Shown in pieces: positions 25,801 through 39,500 of a stretch of 64,000 nt of DNA. The translations under genes were made by a program, and so were the position numbers. The first letter of the stretch is position 1, and each line of letters opens with the position of its first letter. Source of the DNA: Pardosa pseudoannulata (lineage: Eukaryota; Arthropoda; Arachnida; Araneae; Lycosidae); the NCBI GenBank assembly GCA_032207245.1, contig CM063506.1:20366175-20430174 (forward strand), read 5' to 3'. The notes under the pieces were generated by a model. It worked only from the letters and a program-made list of their open reading frames with translations. It searched no databases and was not told where the DNA came from.

Positions 25801-28800
25801 AAAAAATTTACCCAAAGTTCAAAACCTGTATACAAGTCGAAGTGAAAAACAATTTTTAAAATGGTTAAATATGTCGTCCAGAAACTGAAATTGTCAAAAA
25901 GCAGGTAAAATGGGGAAATATTTTTCAATCAAATATCTTTATATTAAAATGCTATAATAATACTTCTCAAACTTTTTTCATCATGGCATCCAAATTTTTA
26001 AGAGTACTGCGGAGGTAGAGGATCAATTGCACCTCCAGACAAATATTAGAATATCTCAGCGTGTTTCAAAAATGGCAAGGAAAAAATCTTTCATTTTAAA
26101 TGTTAACATCATGCTCTCAATTAATTTCACAATTTTGCACTAACTTATCTAGATTACTGCTGTGATACATGGTTTGATAATCGAGGTGCTAGACCATGCA
26201 GTGAATGGTATTTTTACTGAAGATGCTAGCGATACCTTTCAATTCAGATAACCTTATAAAAGGATAACTTTTTCATAAATTTGCAATATAAGCTATAAAA
26301 AAAGAAAAGAAAAAGATGCTATGTGTTGGCAATTTATAGATTACTTCCGGCTTACTCAAAATTGTGTTTACTGAAAGATTAGGGGATCTGCTACCATTAT
26401 AGTACTGGCAATTAAGACACAGATAAGTTATCGTATATTTTTGCATATAAACCAAGAATTTTTTGAGTTTTTTTAAAGACCTAAAATAGGGGTCAGCTTA
26501 TATACGGGTCCATGGAACAGATGAATACACGTGTTTTATAACAAATTTTTTTTCTAATAAACAAAATTCTATGTAACCCGGAGGCAATCGATCAAACATA
26601 GCATCTTTTTTTCATAAACTTATGCTTAAATTTAAGAAGTTATCTTTATATAGGATTGCCAGAATTGAGACATCATTAGCATCTAAGTAAAAATACCATT
26701 GGTCGCTAGGTCTAGTGCCGCAATTATCAACAGTAATCTAGATAAGTTAGTGTAAATTGTGAAATTAACTAAGACGCATAAAGTTAATTAAAATTCAAAA
26801 TGTGTGTTGTTTTTCCTTGACACTTTTGAAACATGCTGAGATATGCTCCTGTATTTTTTATCTTAAGATGCGACTGGCCCTCTACCTCCATCGTATTTAA
26901 ATTGGATGCTGTGGTGAAAAAGGTTTGAAAACATTGGTCTAGCGTTTCAATTTAAAATTTCCGATTGCTGATATTTTTAGCTTCTTAGCAACATGTTTTA
27001 ACGTTCTAGAATTTTTTTTTACTTTGATTTATATATACAGGTTTTGAACTTTGGGTAAATTTTTGAAGGAAAATTGTACCTTCGGCCGTTATGCATTTTC
27101 TTTTTGGTTCTTTACTCTTTTTTTTAAACCATTTCATTAATATTTGCCGACTGTCTCTAGCTGCAAAAAAACACATGTATTACATCTGTTCTATGGATCC
27201 ATATATAAGACGACACCTACTTTAGGTCTTTAAAAATCTCCAAGAAATACATGGAAATATACGGTAGTTTCTTTTTATGTAACTATTTTTGCTCCAAAAT
27301 TTACTGTGATACATTTTATACTAGATTACACATTAAATTTTAGATATATAGAATACATTAACAAATTGTATGTTATTTAGTTGAAAAACTAAGGAAATAT
27401 ATAATTGGTTCAGTTCATTTTGAATTCCCCCCTCCCCCATTTCAAAACTTAATTCTGGCTATAGTTCTGATATATGTGATATGTGTATATTTTCATTTAT
27501 ATTGTAATACATATGCAGACTAACAAATTATGTACTCATTTTAATTTTTTATCCTTTATTATAAATAATTATTATAGTAAATAGTTTATTTTTATTCAAA
27601 TATGTTATATATTACCATAATTTTATTTTATATTTTTTTTATTTATCCTAACCTAATTTTATATTATACTTCGCTCTATACATTAGAACTTCAGCTCTTT
27701 ATATTCCAGTTATTCGAATTTGATTTGTTTCTCTCAACAAATCAGTAGAGAAAAAAATAACATTAAGCATTCGTAGATAAATTATTAGTCCCAGTCTCAC
27801 TTTATATGTTACTGTCAGTGTAGGTTTTGTCATTGTATTGGTTTTTTTCTTTATTATATTTCTCCTCTCTTTTTACAATACAGTATGATTTCATGTCTTT
27901 ATATTGGGCAACAAAAACAATTGAACATCTGATGAAAACATTAATAATTTGAAATACATTTATTTTTAAAAAAATTGTTAATTTTAAAGTTTGTATCAAA
28001 CAAGCCAAAAGTTATGAGGAATTGTCTGAAAACAGGGAAACAGCTGGCTTTTATATACTTAATCAGTGATATTTTAATGTAGTTTATAATATACAAAGCA
28101 TAAAAAACATTGTTTTATAGTTATAAAATTGATTTGTTGTTGTAATCAAATTTCCTTTTTTTCTCAAATAGCCTTATTTTTTCAGATTATCTGCAGATTG
28201 GACCTAGTCTTAATTAATCTAGATCAGGGATGGGCAAATTTTTTTGGTTATGACCCAAAAATAAAAAATAAAATTTAAAAAAAATTGGCAGGCCAAGATA
28301 AATTTTTCCAAAATTTTAAAAACAATATACAAGTATTACGATTTAAATATTTTAATGAGATTACCAAAATTGCTATTTCATATTTAAAAGTTCCTTATAT
28401 TGATGTTCAAAGCAAGATGTACCGATTTTCAGGAACAAGGATAAAGGCTCATTTGTCAGTACTTCTGAAATTATTTCTAAGGTTCATAGTTGAAAACACT
28501 TGTTCACATATATAAGAAGCAAACATAGTGTTGATCTTCTGGGCATGAGATAATACATTTGGGATACAATATTTAAACAAAGTAGAAAAAGAGATGGATA
28601 TATAATCATTGGAATATCATGAGCTTCATTGAATATTCTGACTATAAATGTTGAGTTTGAAAATTGTCCTTCATCTTCAATTTTTAATTGTAAATACTTC
28701 TTAAAACTGTTTAATTTGCTATATTTTTATGTTGTTTGACCATTACATGATTTTAATAGTTTGCTATTAATTTAGGATATGGGTTACACACCAGATTTTG

Positions 28801-29736
28801 TACACTCTGCATTAGTGCCTCACTTAAAAGAAATTAAGAGTAGAAATATCAAAATAATTAGCAATGCAGGAGGCATTAATCCACATTCATGTGCAGCAGC
28901 AGTTACAGCTGCAGCAAAAAAAGTTGGACTAGACTTTAAAATTGCTGTTGTAACTGGAGATGATTTACTTCCACATGTAAGTAAACAGTTTTTAATACTG
29001 CACTAGATTTTATGAAAACTAGTTTTATATAAAATATAAGCTTAATGTCATAAATATTTTATTATATCACTTTCAGTGTAATAAAACTTAGTTGTGTATT
29101 TGCTATAAGATACTACTGAAGCAGAAATATATTTAATATTTCTTTTTTATTAAATTTTAATTGTGAAAAAGATATATATGTTACAAATCACAACTAAGAT
29201 ATTTAGAAAGGAAAGCCGTTTTGATCAATGAGTTTCAAGAGTCTACTATAACTGGTTTTACATGTGTGTGTGTATATATATATAAATAAAATGAGTCTTT
29301 AAAAGCTACCACAAACACCTCACTATGGCATCCATTCTAGATAGTTACAGTCATGAGGCTATCAAAGAAAAGATCAAAATTTTAAATTTTAAAAAATATA
29401 CAGTTTGTTGAGACATTTTGTCTTTGGTTCTTCGGTTGCCAAAATGTGTAACATGGGGTTTTATAGTGATGTGAGATGCTAGTGAGCCAATTAACTAGAA
29501 TGTTAATATTAATCACATGATATTGATGTGTAAGAAGTTCAACTAAGTTATGTAAAGTTGCATAAGAATAGTTGAACTAAGTAAGAAATTGTTTTGGTGT
29601 TTACAAAGTCTCCAAAGTTGCCACAGTTAGATGAGAAATAAAAATTTCTCACCAAATTTATTATTTTAGGGATAAAATTACCAAAAAATTTATTTAAAAT
29701 ACAATTATAATTAAATTAGCTTGGAGTTAAAATACC

Positions 29737-29823
<87 letters not shown>

Positions 29824-32800
29824 GTATGTATATATATTTCTTAAATATTTTTTCATTGATATTGTTTTACAGTATTATAACAACTTAAGTTTGCTTAAAT
29901 AATTTGCCAAATAATTTTCCTTAACTGAACTGTCAGTTTTGACTAAATTGTGTTACAAAATGATTCATAGTGTATAAATATAATGTAATTATTCATTTTT
30001 TTTTCTTTTCAGAAAGATACAATTCAAAGTTTGGATATTAAAGATATGGATAAAGGATTTTCTTTCCCATCTAATGTAACAAGTATGAATGCATACTTAG
30101 GGTAGGCTTCTTTATATAATTAACAAAAGTTTAGTTATCAATACTGTCCATCCATTTTATAAAAGTAATTTTTTTTTCATTTGACTCTTAAATAAAAGAA
30201 ATTTTGTAAACTTTTCTGCTTTTGGGAAGTAAGAAGAAACAAAATTTTAAAAATCTTCAGTTAATATAATTAAAATATTCATTTAGCATTTAACTTCAGT
30301 CGTCTGTATACTTCCCCATTATGTGAAATAGAGTTCCAAATTATAATTTTTATGTTTCATAATATGAACTTTCTTGAATTATCTTTTTCTTTGTGGAAAT
30401 ATTTTTCTGTTTACATTTGGTTTTATAATTTTCTTTATATTTGTGTTGATGGATTTGAAAATAGCCAAGATTAATTTTTAAATCAAAAATAGACTTTCTA
30501 CAACTCTGGTTAGATCATGTGAAACCAAATCATTTAACACATTGCATACTGCTCACAAGTTTTCTGGTGTTTTGTATGCCATCTGTGAATGATGGTACAT
30601 CTCATATCTCTAGGGTATGCATGGTAAAACTTTCCCCTGTTTTCCAAGCCCAATGTTAAATATTACAGAGAGCAATAATGTCATTGTAGCTTTGAAATTT
30701 TAGAAATATTAAAGTGAACATTTAAAAGATTCATACTTATTTGAGTAAAAATCCTCTAAATTTATATCATTTTGAAATAAATTCTCGATTTTCCTATTTT
30801 TTAAAAAAAAAAGTTATTTTGTGGTTAGAACTACCTTAACTAGTTTATCTATCAATTTAATTCTATTCAAACTACTGTGCTAAGGACCCATTGGATAGAA
30901 ATTAGTTTTTTATTCTGAAGAAGTGAATCAAATCAAGAGATTTGGCAGTCATAAACAGTTTGCATAATTGAAGAAAGATATCTAGTGGTAGCTTCAGAGT
31001 CAATAAAGATGGCATAGTTTTGTTCCTCTCTTCTAGAAGGTATCCATCATCAGCTGTAGCAAATACAGCTATAATGAGCTCTGTGTCAGTAGAAAACAAT
31101 TCTAACTGAAGTAATCAGGTTCAGTTCATGATTGAATATATTAAAATGCCTGTGGAAAGTGATAGAATTTTGTTTTAATTTCTTTCAAGTTTAAGAGCAT
31201 TAAAAACTATAAGAAATAGAAATTTTAATAGCTAGTTCATTGGTTTATCCTAGAAAAGTTTGTCTTTAGTCTAGATATAGCATGGCTATAAGAACACATA
31301 AAAACCTACTATGATTTCAATTTTTATAGCATGTAGAGAAAAAGTTAATGTTATGAATGATTTTTTCAGTAAAACTTGAAAGCAAAGCACAAACTATTAT
31401 AAATTCCCAATATGTCAGAAATCTTATCAAAAATTTTTTTTCAGGGCTGGTCCAATAGTGAAAGCTCTTGAAAATGGAGCAGATATTGTAATCACTGGAC
31501 GATGTGTTGACAGTGCACTTGTATTAGGTCCATTAATCAAAACTGTAAGATTTTAATTTTGATTTCTTTAGTAATTTTAAATTTGTAGCTTTGTTTTCAT
31601 ATTTATTCAGCTAAATTTTTTTTTTGTAGTTCAAATGGAGTATGGGAGACTTGGATAAAATGGCTATGGGCAGGTTAGTTTTTATTATATTTAATTTTAG
31701 CTAATTGAAAAGTTTGATATAAGATCTTTCAAAATCCTTAAAATAAATTATTTATGAAAAATATCTAGATAGAATAAAAAGACAATAGTGTATTTATTTC
31801 TAGCTTATGTACTGATTCTACGAAGTTACTGATATCTGAAAAAGTTAATTTTACTTAAATCTATTAGAAAAAGATTCTTCTCCATTTCCATTCTTAGATA
31901 TTTATCAGATAATGGATATCATGGATATCAAATTGCTTTCTGATGGGCACAACAAACAGCTGTTTTGAAGTTGTGACAAATGTATTCTGCAGTTATTTGA
32001 TGTATAGTTAATCTGTTTATACTTTCCACTATAGAAAAAGCATTCTTTGCAACTTCAAAATAACTTTGTCCTATGTTCTCCCATCTGCATTTGTATAATT
32101 TGAAATATTACTACTTAAAATTTTATTTGCATATTCTTGTATTTTATGCAAACACTTTATCTGGAGAGACAAAAAAATTTTTATGTCATAAAACTTTTAT
32201 ATTTTTTTAGAATCAAGAAATATCGTTTAAAATTTAACTTGTATTATTTGATATATTTATGTCAAAAAAGTTTTTAAATGTTAATTTTTAATCTTATTAA
32301 GTTTTAAGTCATCTAGATCTTATAAAAGATACAAATCACTATTGCTGTATTTTTTTTTCACAGAACTTTTTTATTAGAGAAATATTTGAAACAAAAATGT
32401 ATTTATAGTCCACTCATATTATTTAATATGTAACATTTAGTCTGATGTTAAAATAGGTTGATGAAATCATAAAATAAAATAACTAATGATTGTAAACTTC
32501 ATAAGATATTTATTTTATCTTCATTGTAATTTCTTGAAAAATTAATATATAGGAGTTATACTTCTCTTTCAGTTTAGCAGGACATTTACTAGAATGTGGA
32601 GCTCAGTCCACAGGAGGAATTCACACAGATTGGCATTTAATCAAAGACTGGTACTTCTGTTATTATTTTTTCTTTCATACTATCATTTTTCTAGAACTAT
32701 AATTAATTAATTTTGAAACTTTTCAGGCATAACATGGGGTTTCCTATAGCAGAATGTAAATCCAATGGGGAATTTATAGTTACCAAGCCACCAAATACTG

Positions 32801-35800
32801 GTGGTATGGTTACTGTTGGTACAGTATCAGAACAATTAGTTTATGAAATTGGTGATCCAGAAAATTATGCATTACCTGATGTTTTATGTGATTTTTCAAA
32901 TGTGAAACTCACTCAAGTAGAAGGTAATTATAATACTTATGTAACTGATTTTAGGGTTTATATTATATTAGATTTTTTATGCATAATGTTTTTATTTCGT
33001 TCCATAGCATACTTGTAGAGCAGACAAGGGTAGGGGGCCATAAGCACACATTGGTTATTAAGATCTTATAAATGATAATAGGCATTATTAAGACTAATAT
33101 ACTTTTAAGTATATAAACATTTAACATCTTTCCTGACAATAAATTTTGGCGTTATACATTTTTATTCTGGAAAAGAATCATAATAATGTTATTAAGCAAT
33201 TGTGGCAGCTGGACAATAGTGAAATGGTAGCCTTTCATTACCAGAGTTTCAGCTTGAATCCTGTATCTGGTATGGCTGTTTGTAGCTCAGATCAGCTTTA
33301 AGCAGTAGGTCTAAATTTCATTACCTTCATGTAGCAAAAAGTCAACAGCAGCACTTCAAAGAAACAAACTAAGCAATTTTGACTAATGGTAAAACATCTT
33401 TAGATTATAGTACATAAAGACATTAATAGAAAACAACTTTTTACCAAAATCATTTCAATCTATTAATAACTAGTTCAAAATTAACATTTTGGATGCTCTA
33501 TAAGATGTTTTGATAAACTTCACAAAGTCCATGTAGATCAGTTTAAATCACCGTCATTAGCAAATGTATCAACATCAATCTTTAGTTAGATTTATTAAGT
33601 ATTTTTTATATATGCTAGAATTTGTGATGGGTTTAAGTAATCCCTTCAACATGAAAGCAAAACTATAACCCTTATAAAAAGTAATGGATAGTGTTTTTGT
33701 TTTTTCCACATTTCCAGTTTATATCAATTAGGTAGTCTAAAATACTTTACTTTAAAAAAAAATTTGCAAGAAAATTTTAAAATGCAATCTATATGATTTT
33801 CACCATAAGATTTAAAATTTGAAAAAATATTGTTGTATCCATTAAAATGCCTTTTACATTTCCATTACAAAATCTTAAAACCTGAAGATTGTATCTCTTT
33901 TCAAAAAATTCTATAAAACGTTTTTAATTCTGCTATTCATTTTGTAATTTGAGAAGTTATATATTTAGTTATGTATGTTGTGAATTAAAAACTTAATATA
34001 ATATTTTATCTGATATATTTATATATAACCTCTAGAACATAAGTCACTTTAATCTAAACTATGTTTTAAAATAGAGAAAGCATTGAAATTTTTTCTTTTT
34101 TTTTGGGGGGGGGTGTAACATTTCTTGTAGTTTTAGATAGCTTATTTTTATTCTTCAGAGACTTTTAATTTCTGAGCTTTATAAAACATAAATGTTTTTT
34201 CATTTTAGAAAATAAAATTTTAGTTCAAGGTGCTGTAGGAAAGCGGCCTTCCGATTTTTATAAGGTAAAAATACTTTTTTCATCATACTTTTAAAAATCT
34301 TGAAGCATTATTTTGTTGTTTAATCTGTTTTATATTACAAAATGGTAATTTTTTGAGTAATATAATCATATTTAATAGTTTTAAATAAAGATAAATTTAT
34401 ATAAAAAGAACTTTGTGTATTTGTCATTTTTATATTTTGCAGACAAGTATGGCTGAATTACTTATTCATACTATTTCTTTAGAATCATATTCATCAAAAA
34501 AATGTTCAAGTGTTATAAAACACATTTAGCTGATTAACAGATAATTAATGATATGGTTAAAATAAATTCTTGTAGGGTTTTTTGTTTTTGTAAGAAATGT
34601 TTAAAATTTTAACCTTTATAACATTTTAAAGTGTTAGTTAAAACTATATCATTTGAGGCCATAATAAGAAAAGAAGTGTGTATGTATGCATATAGATATT
34701 CTTAAAGTTTAATTTCCCAGCTTTTTCCCTGACCAGTGTTAATTTATGACTAAATATTAAATACACTTTTTTATTGTAACAGAAATCTCTAGAAATTATA
34801 AGTAATATTATCTTCCATTGAGTAGGTACTGACATATGATTTATTGTCTAAGTCAAAATACTTATGAAACTGAAGCTTACTGTTATCCAGTGATATTAAT
34901 GTTTATTCAAAAACTTTAGATTATTTTATTTTTAAAATTTAAAATAGCACTTAACAATAAATACCTAATGATAAAGAGTGTTGAAGTTTAACCTAGAATG
35001 ATCCAAAGAAATGTTGCATGTTTTTAACTTGTTATAATAGCTGCAAACAACTGGTGGTATTCATACAATGTTGACTACAACTAAGTCAGGATTTGTTCCT
35101 GATGTACAATTTGCTTTAATGTATGTGTGTTTTTCAATACATCATACATAATTTAAAAGGACATGTATTTTATACTATTTATATTTTGCTGAAATGAAAA
35201 TTTAAAATAAAATTTTATTATTCTGTGCATTATTTGAGAAGTCTCGATAAAAAAAAATTAATCTTTCAAATGGTTGTTTTCATTTCATTTCTGATCTTTT
35301 CATCAAGTTAAATAATTTTTGTGTTTTTAGTCTGTTTAATGGATTGTTACTGAATAGTTTTATAGAATTAATGTACTTTTGTAGATTTTTGCTGAAATGG
35401 AGTATAGCAAAAATATTGAACCATTTTTGTTAGCTTAATAAATAATTCTATTTTTAAGTATTAAAATTTATACGTATTTAAATTTCAGATGGCAAATCCT
35501 AAATCATTTCTTTTTTATGCAGTGTCAGGGTAAAAACAATCTTATGCCCATATAAATGTTCAATAATTATTTAAATATATCATGAATTAAAAAACTTTTA
35601 CTATGTTAGAAAAAATATGTATATAAATAATTTTTACATATTGCCTTCTATAATATTCTCTGTACACAGGTATGTGCTACATTTAGTGATGGATACCGGG
35701 CAACTGTTGTCTGCCCTGTTGTTGGTCCCAAAGCATCTGAAAAGGCCATTGTAACAGCTAAATCAATTATTGCAAGGTGTGATTTTTTTTAACTTGTTTC

Positions 35801-36477
35801 TGTAGAATATATAACAATTATGATATATTTTAAAACTTTTTCACCATATTGTTAATATAATTTATTTTATAAACTAATAAACATTTCTCATACATTTTTT
35901 ATACTATATTTTAAAGAAATTTAAAAATGAAAAAAAAATTTACTGAAAAGTACTGAATAATTTTAACATTTTCAATTTTGAGGTTACACATACAAACGTG
36001 AAGAAAATTAATCCTTTGAATATAAGGCAAAAGCTACTGCATAAAAATATTTTTACAGCCCAGAAAGACACAACCAGACTACAATCTGTTAAAAGTTTTT
36101 AATTGTTTACAATTACAATCTATTCACATAAACATGGAAAGATTTTTTTTTTTTTTTTTTTTTTTTATTTTTTTTTTTTTTTTTTTTTTGTTCTAGAATT
36201 TTATCTACAAAATAAAACTGATACTGTTTGATGATATTTACAGTATTCTGTGTCTTTTTCTAAGAACTTGGAGCGTTTGGTGGCATTAAAAAATTTAATT
36301 TTGCTTGAAATCTAGTATTTAATGATGTAAAAATTTTTATCTTTAACTTTTAATATTATTGCCTTAAGATTTAATTTTTTTCACTTCCTTGTACAGAATA
36401 AAGGAAGTTTATAATCAATATAAATATCAAGGCTCAAATTTCAATGAAAATATTTACTTAAACTATTCTAGATGTTA

Positions 36478-36557
<80 letters not shown>

Positions 36558-39500
36558 AGGAAACTTGAATTCTGAAATTTTAAACATTCCTTTTGACCAT
36601 TCCTGAACAGGTTAAGACTGTTTTACTCTTGACATCTGTACATATGTATGTGTGTTATATAATTAAAAATTAACTGTACAAGATTGATATTTTGTATTTA
36701 TGACTGTTATAATGTCTATTTTTGCACCTTTCCTTTTGACTGCAATCTGGACACTGTATTATATCAAAATATTTCAATATAAAGTTATTAACACTGTGAG
36801 CCATTATCTCAAAAATGATAATCCCTAAAATAATGAAATCTTTCATTTACAACTAATATAATATCTAGTTTTGCATCTCCTCTTTTAATTGCCTTCTACA
36901 ATCTATGTAACAAAAAATTTCAATATATAACATATGTAAATGCTTTGAAGTGTAGCTCAAAAAGGGTTAACTGTAAAATGAGGAAATTTTGTATTTAGTG
37001 CTATTTTAACATTTTATTTATGCACTTTCTTTTATACTGCTATCTGCACTTTATACAGTTAAAAATGCTGTAGGATATAGCTTAAAAACAGTTCACCCTA
37101 AAATGTTGAAATTTTGTATTTAAGGCTATTATGTCTAGTCATGCATCTCCTCTTTTATTTACAATCAGCACTATTACAACAGCAAAAGATATATTGTAAT
37201 AAATTCAAAAATTCCTTAATATAATTATCACCACAATAATCTATAGAAAAGGTTTCCCATTTTCTTATATATAACACTTATACTGAAGAACCTAAGGAAA
37301 CTAACATCTAATGACTCCTAGCTTTCTATTTATATGAATATTTAAAACTTATCGTTGAATAATCTTTTCAACTCAGTATGTATTTTTGATTAGCAGTAAC
37401 AGGTTATAAAATAAGCAAGATATATTTTTATATCATTATTTTTTACTGTAATTTCTTTTCTCAGATCTGAAAACTTATTTAAAGCATTGGGTTTTGACAA
37501 GTTTAGACGAACACATCTGGAAGTTTTAGGTGCTGAACAAAATTATGGCAAAAATGCTGCTAATCAGGTGTGCTTTATTTTTTAGCTTTCTTCTCTTATG
37601 TAATTGTATTAAATTATTAGATAAAAATTTGGTACTAGTTTGGTCTTAAGAAATTTTATGTTTAAGACATCATGATTTAAAATTATGATCTTAGTAGTGT
37701 CATTTCTTCTTTACGCAACAGATTTTGTCTGGTCCTGAATTACTTTTTTCCTATTCATTATGTAACTTTACATTATTCAAAACAAACCTGGGCAATCCAA
37801 AAGGCTTGATATGCTATATTGGAAATACTGTTCTATTCTCTAAAAAATAGTCTTTGGGAGAGCTTTTTATTTTTCTTCAAAAATAGTTGTATTCAACATC
37901 ATTGGTGGTAACCTCCATTTTTTTCTATATCTATTTCTTTTCTACATTGCCAATTGCAAAAAACTAAAATCGAGTCAATCTTGAGCTCATGACGAATGCA
38001 TTATAAACTGGCAAGCTGCATTTTATAAATATATATATATTAAAATGAACATTTAAAACAATACATAGTTATTATTCATAAACAAACAATAGATCAGTTC
38101 AAAATTTACAAATATACATTAATAGTTATAATAAGATAAGTTAAATTTTGTATTTTCTGTAATCTGTGTTACATTTGTTTTAATTATAAATTTTATAGAC
38201 CACCAAAATGGGCCACCAAAAAATGTTATTTTTATAATTGGTAAGCATGGGCTTAAATAATGGAAACATAGTATACCTTTAGCAGATTTCTGCAGGGCAT
38301 TCCTGATGAGCACAAACAGCCATCCCTGTATACATGTTTTGAGAACATTGTGGTTCACAACTCTACAAGTTTTGAATTTATGAATTAAGAAAATGTATCA
38401 CATGGTGGCACTTAATATATTCAGGAAGGATCCTGGATGATTGAATAAACTAAAATCTAAAAAAACAACAGATGAGGCTGTGAATAAAAATATTTATTTC
38501 ATGCTTTCTAAATATTAGAAAATCAAAATAATATCAACAGTGAACAGATCTAAAGAGACAGAATTGAAATCTAAAAGGTTTTAATAAAACTACATATAAC
38601 CATGAATACCAGCTTGGTAAGAGTTAAAGTTATCATAATTAGTCAGCTGTCAAAAAAACTTTTAACAGAAAACCACAGAGGAAAGTCTACATAAGAAAGC
38701 TTGTGAATGCAGGCAAACATCAGTATTCTCAGGGAATGACATCATATTTTATAAATTGCTGATACCCATTTGAATCCCCATTGGTGGGCCCAGTTCAGAC
38801 ATCTTTGATTTAAAATTTCTTTCTCATTTATCTGTTTTGTTGTTTTCATTTTTACAAAATTTCTTTGTTTTAATTTCTTCAATTGAATTTATTCCTTTCT
38901 CTACTATGGTCTTAAATTAAGATATAATAAAAAACCATAAATAAAATTGCAGTAAATCTGGTAAAACGAGGGAGGGTCACTCTGAAATTTTTGAGACACA
39001 ACTAGGTTTTTTAAGTTATACTTACAAAATGGTGTGTTCAAAGTAGTCCAGCATCAATGCACTTTTGTAGATGAATTTTCCACAGATTAAATGCCTAAAG
39101 CCATTCATTTCTTGGAATAGATGAAAAAATACATTTATAGCCACATCAATCTCTTCTTCTGAATAAAAACAATGTCCACTTAAATTCTTTTTTAAAGAAT
39201 AACCAAAAGTCACACATAGCTTAGACCAGATGAATACGGCGGATGTTCTATCGCTTTAATTTGTTTTTGTTTAAGAAACTCGACTATTAATCTGGCTGTA
39301 TCTGAAGAAGCATTGTCATGGTGAAGCATTAGTCCCCTAACAATTCACTTCTTGTAAAATTTGTGGAAGACATTTAGTGGTATACCAGTTTGCTGTTACT
39401 GTCTTATGTCCTTCCAACTTGATGACTTTGATCAATTCAGTACTTCTGAAGAAAAAGGCATACATCACTTTTTTCAGTGTATGTTGTCTTTTCACCATTG

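Larger units (their letters stand above)
35777..37464. other. AtuA-like intron 10 with two low-complexity tracts
   Basis: The stretch holds the poly-T and (TA)n tracts listed separately. Around 36,780-37,140 several short blocks resemble one another (an ATTTTGTATTTA...TCTCCTCTTTTA pattern), suggesting a degraded tandem repeat, but I cannot define its unit. Confidence 0.4.

Noticed and set aside
28285..28515. 76-residue plus-strand open frame before AtuA-like exon 3
   Set aside because: It starts inside a hAT end fragment, is A/T-rich without family likeness, and is not needed to keep the gene in frame.
35035..35125. Exon-like stretch ([11 protein letters not shown]...) between AtuA-like exons 9 and 10
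   Set aside because: Exon 9 joins exon 10 in the right phase without it, and it has no similarity to the AtuA family at this position.
36143..36189. Retroposon poly(A) tail on the minus strand
   Set aside because: No retroposed body or target duplication could be found next to the poly-T tract.
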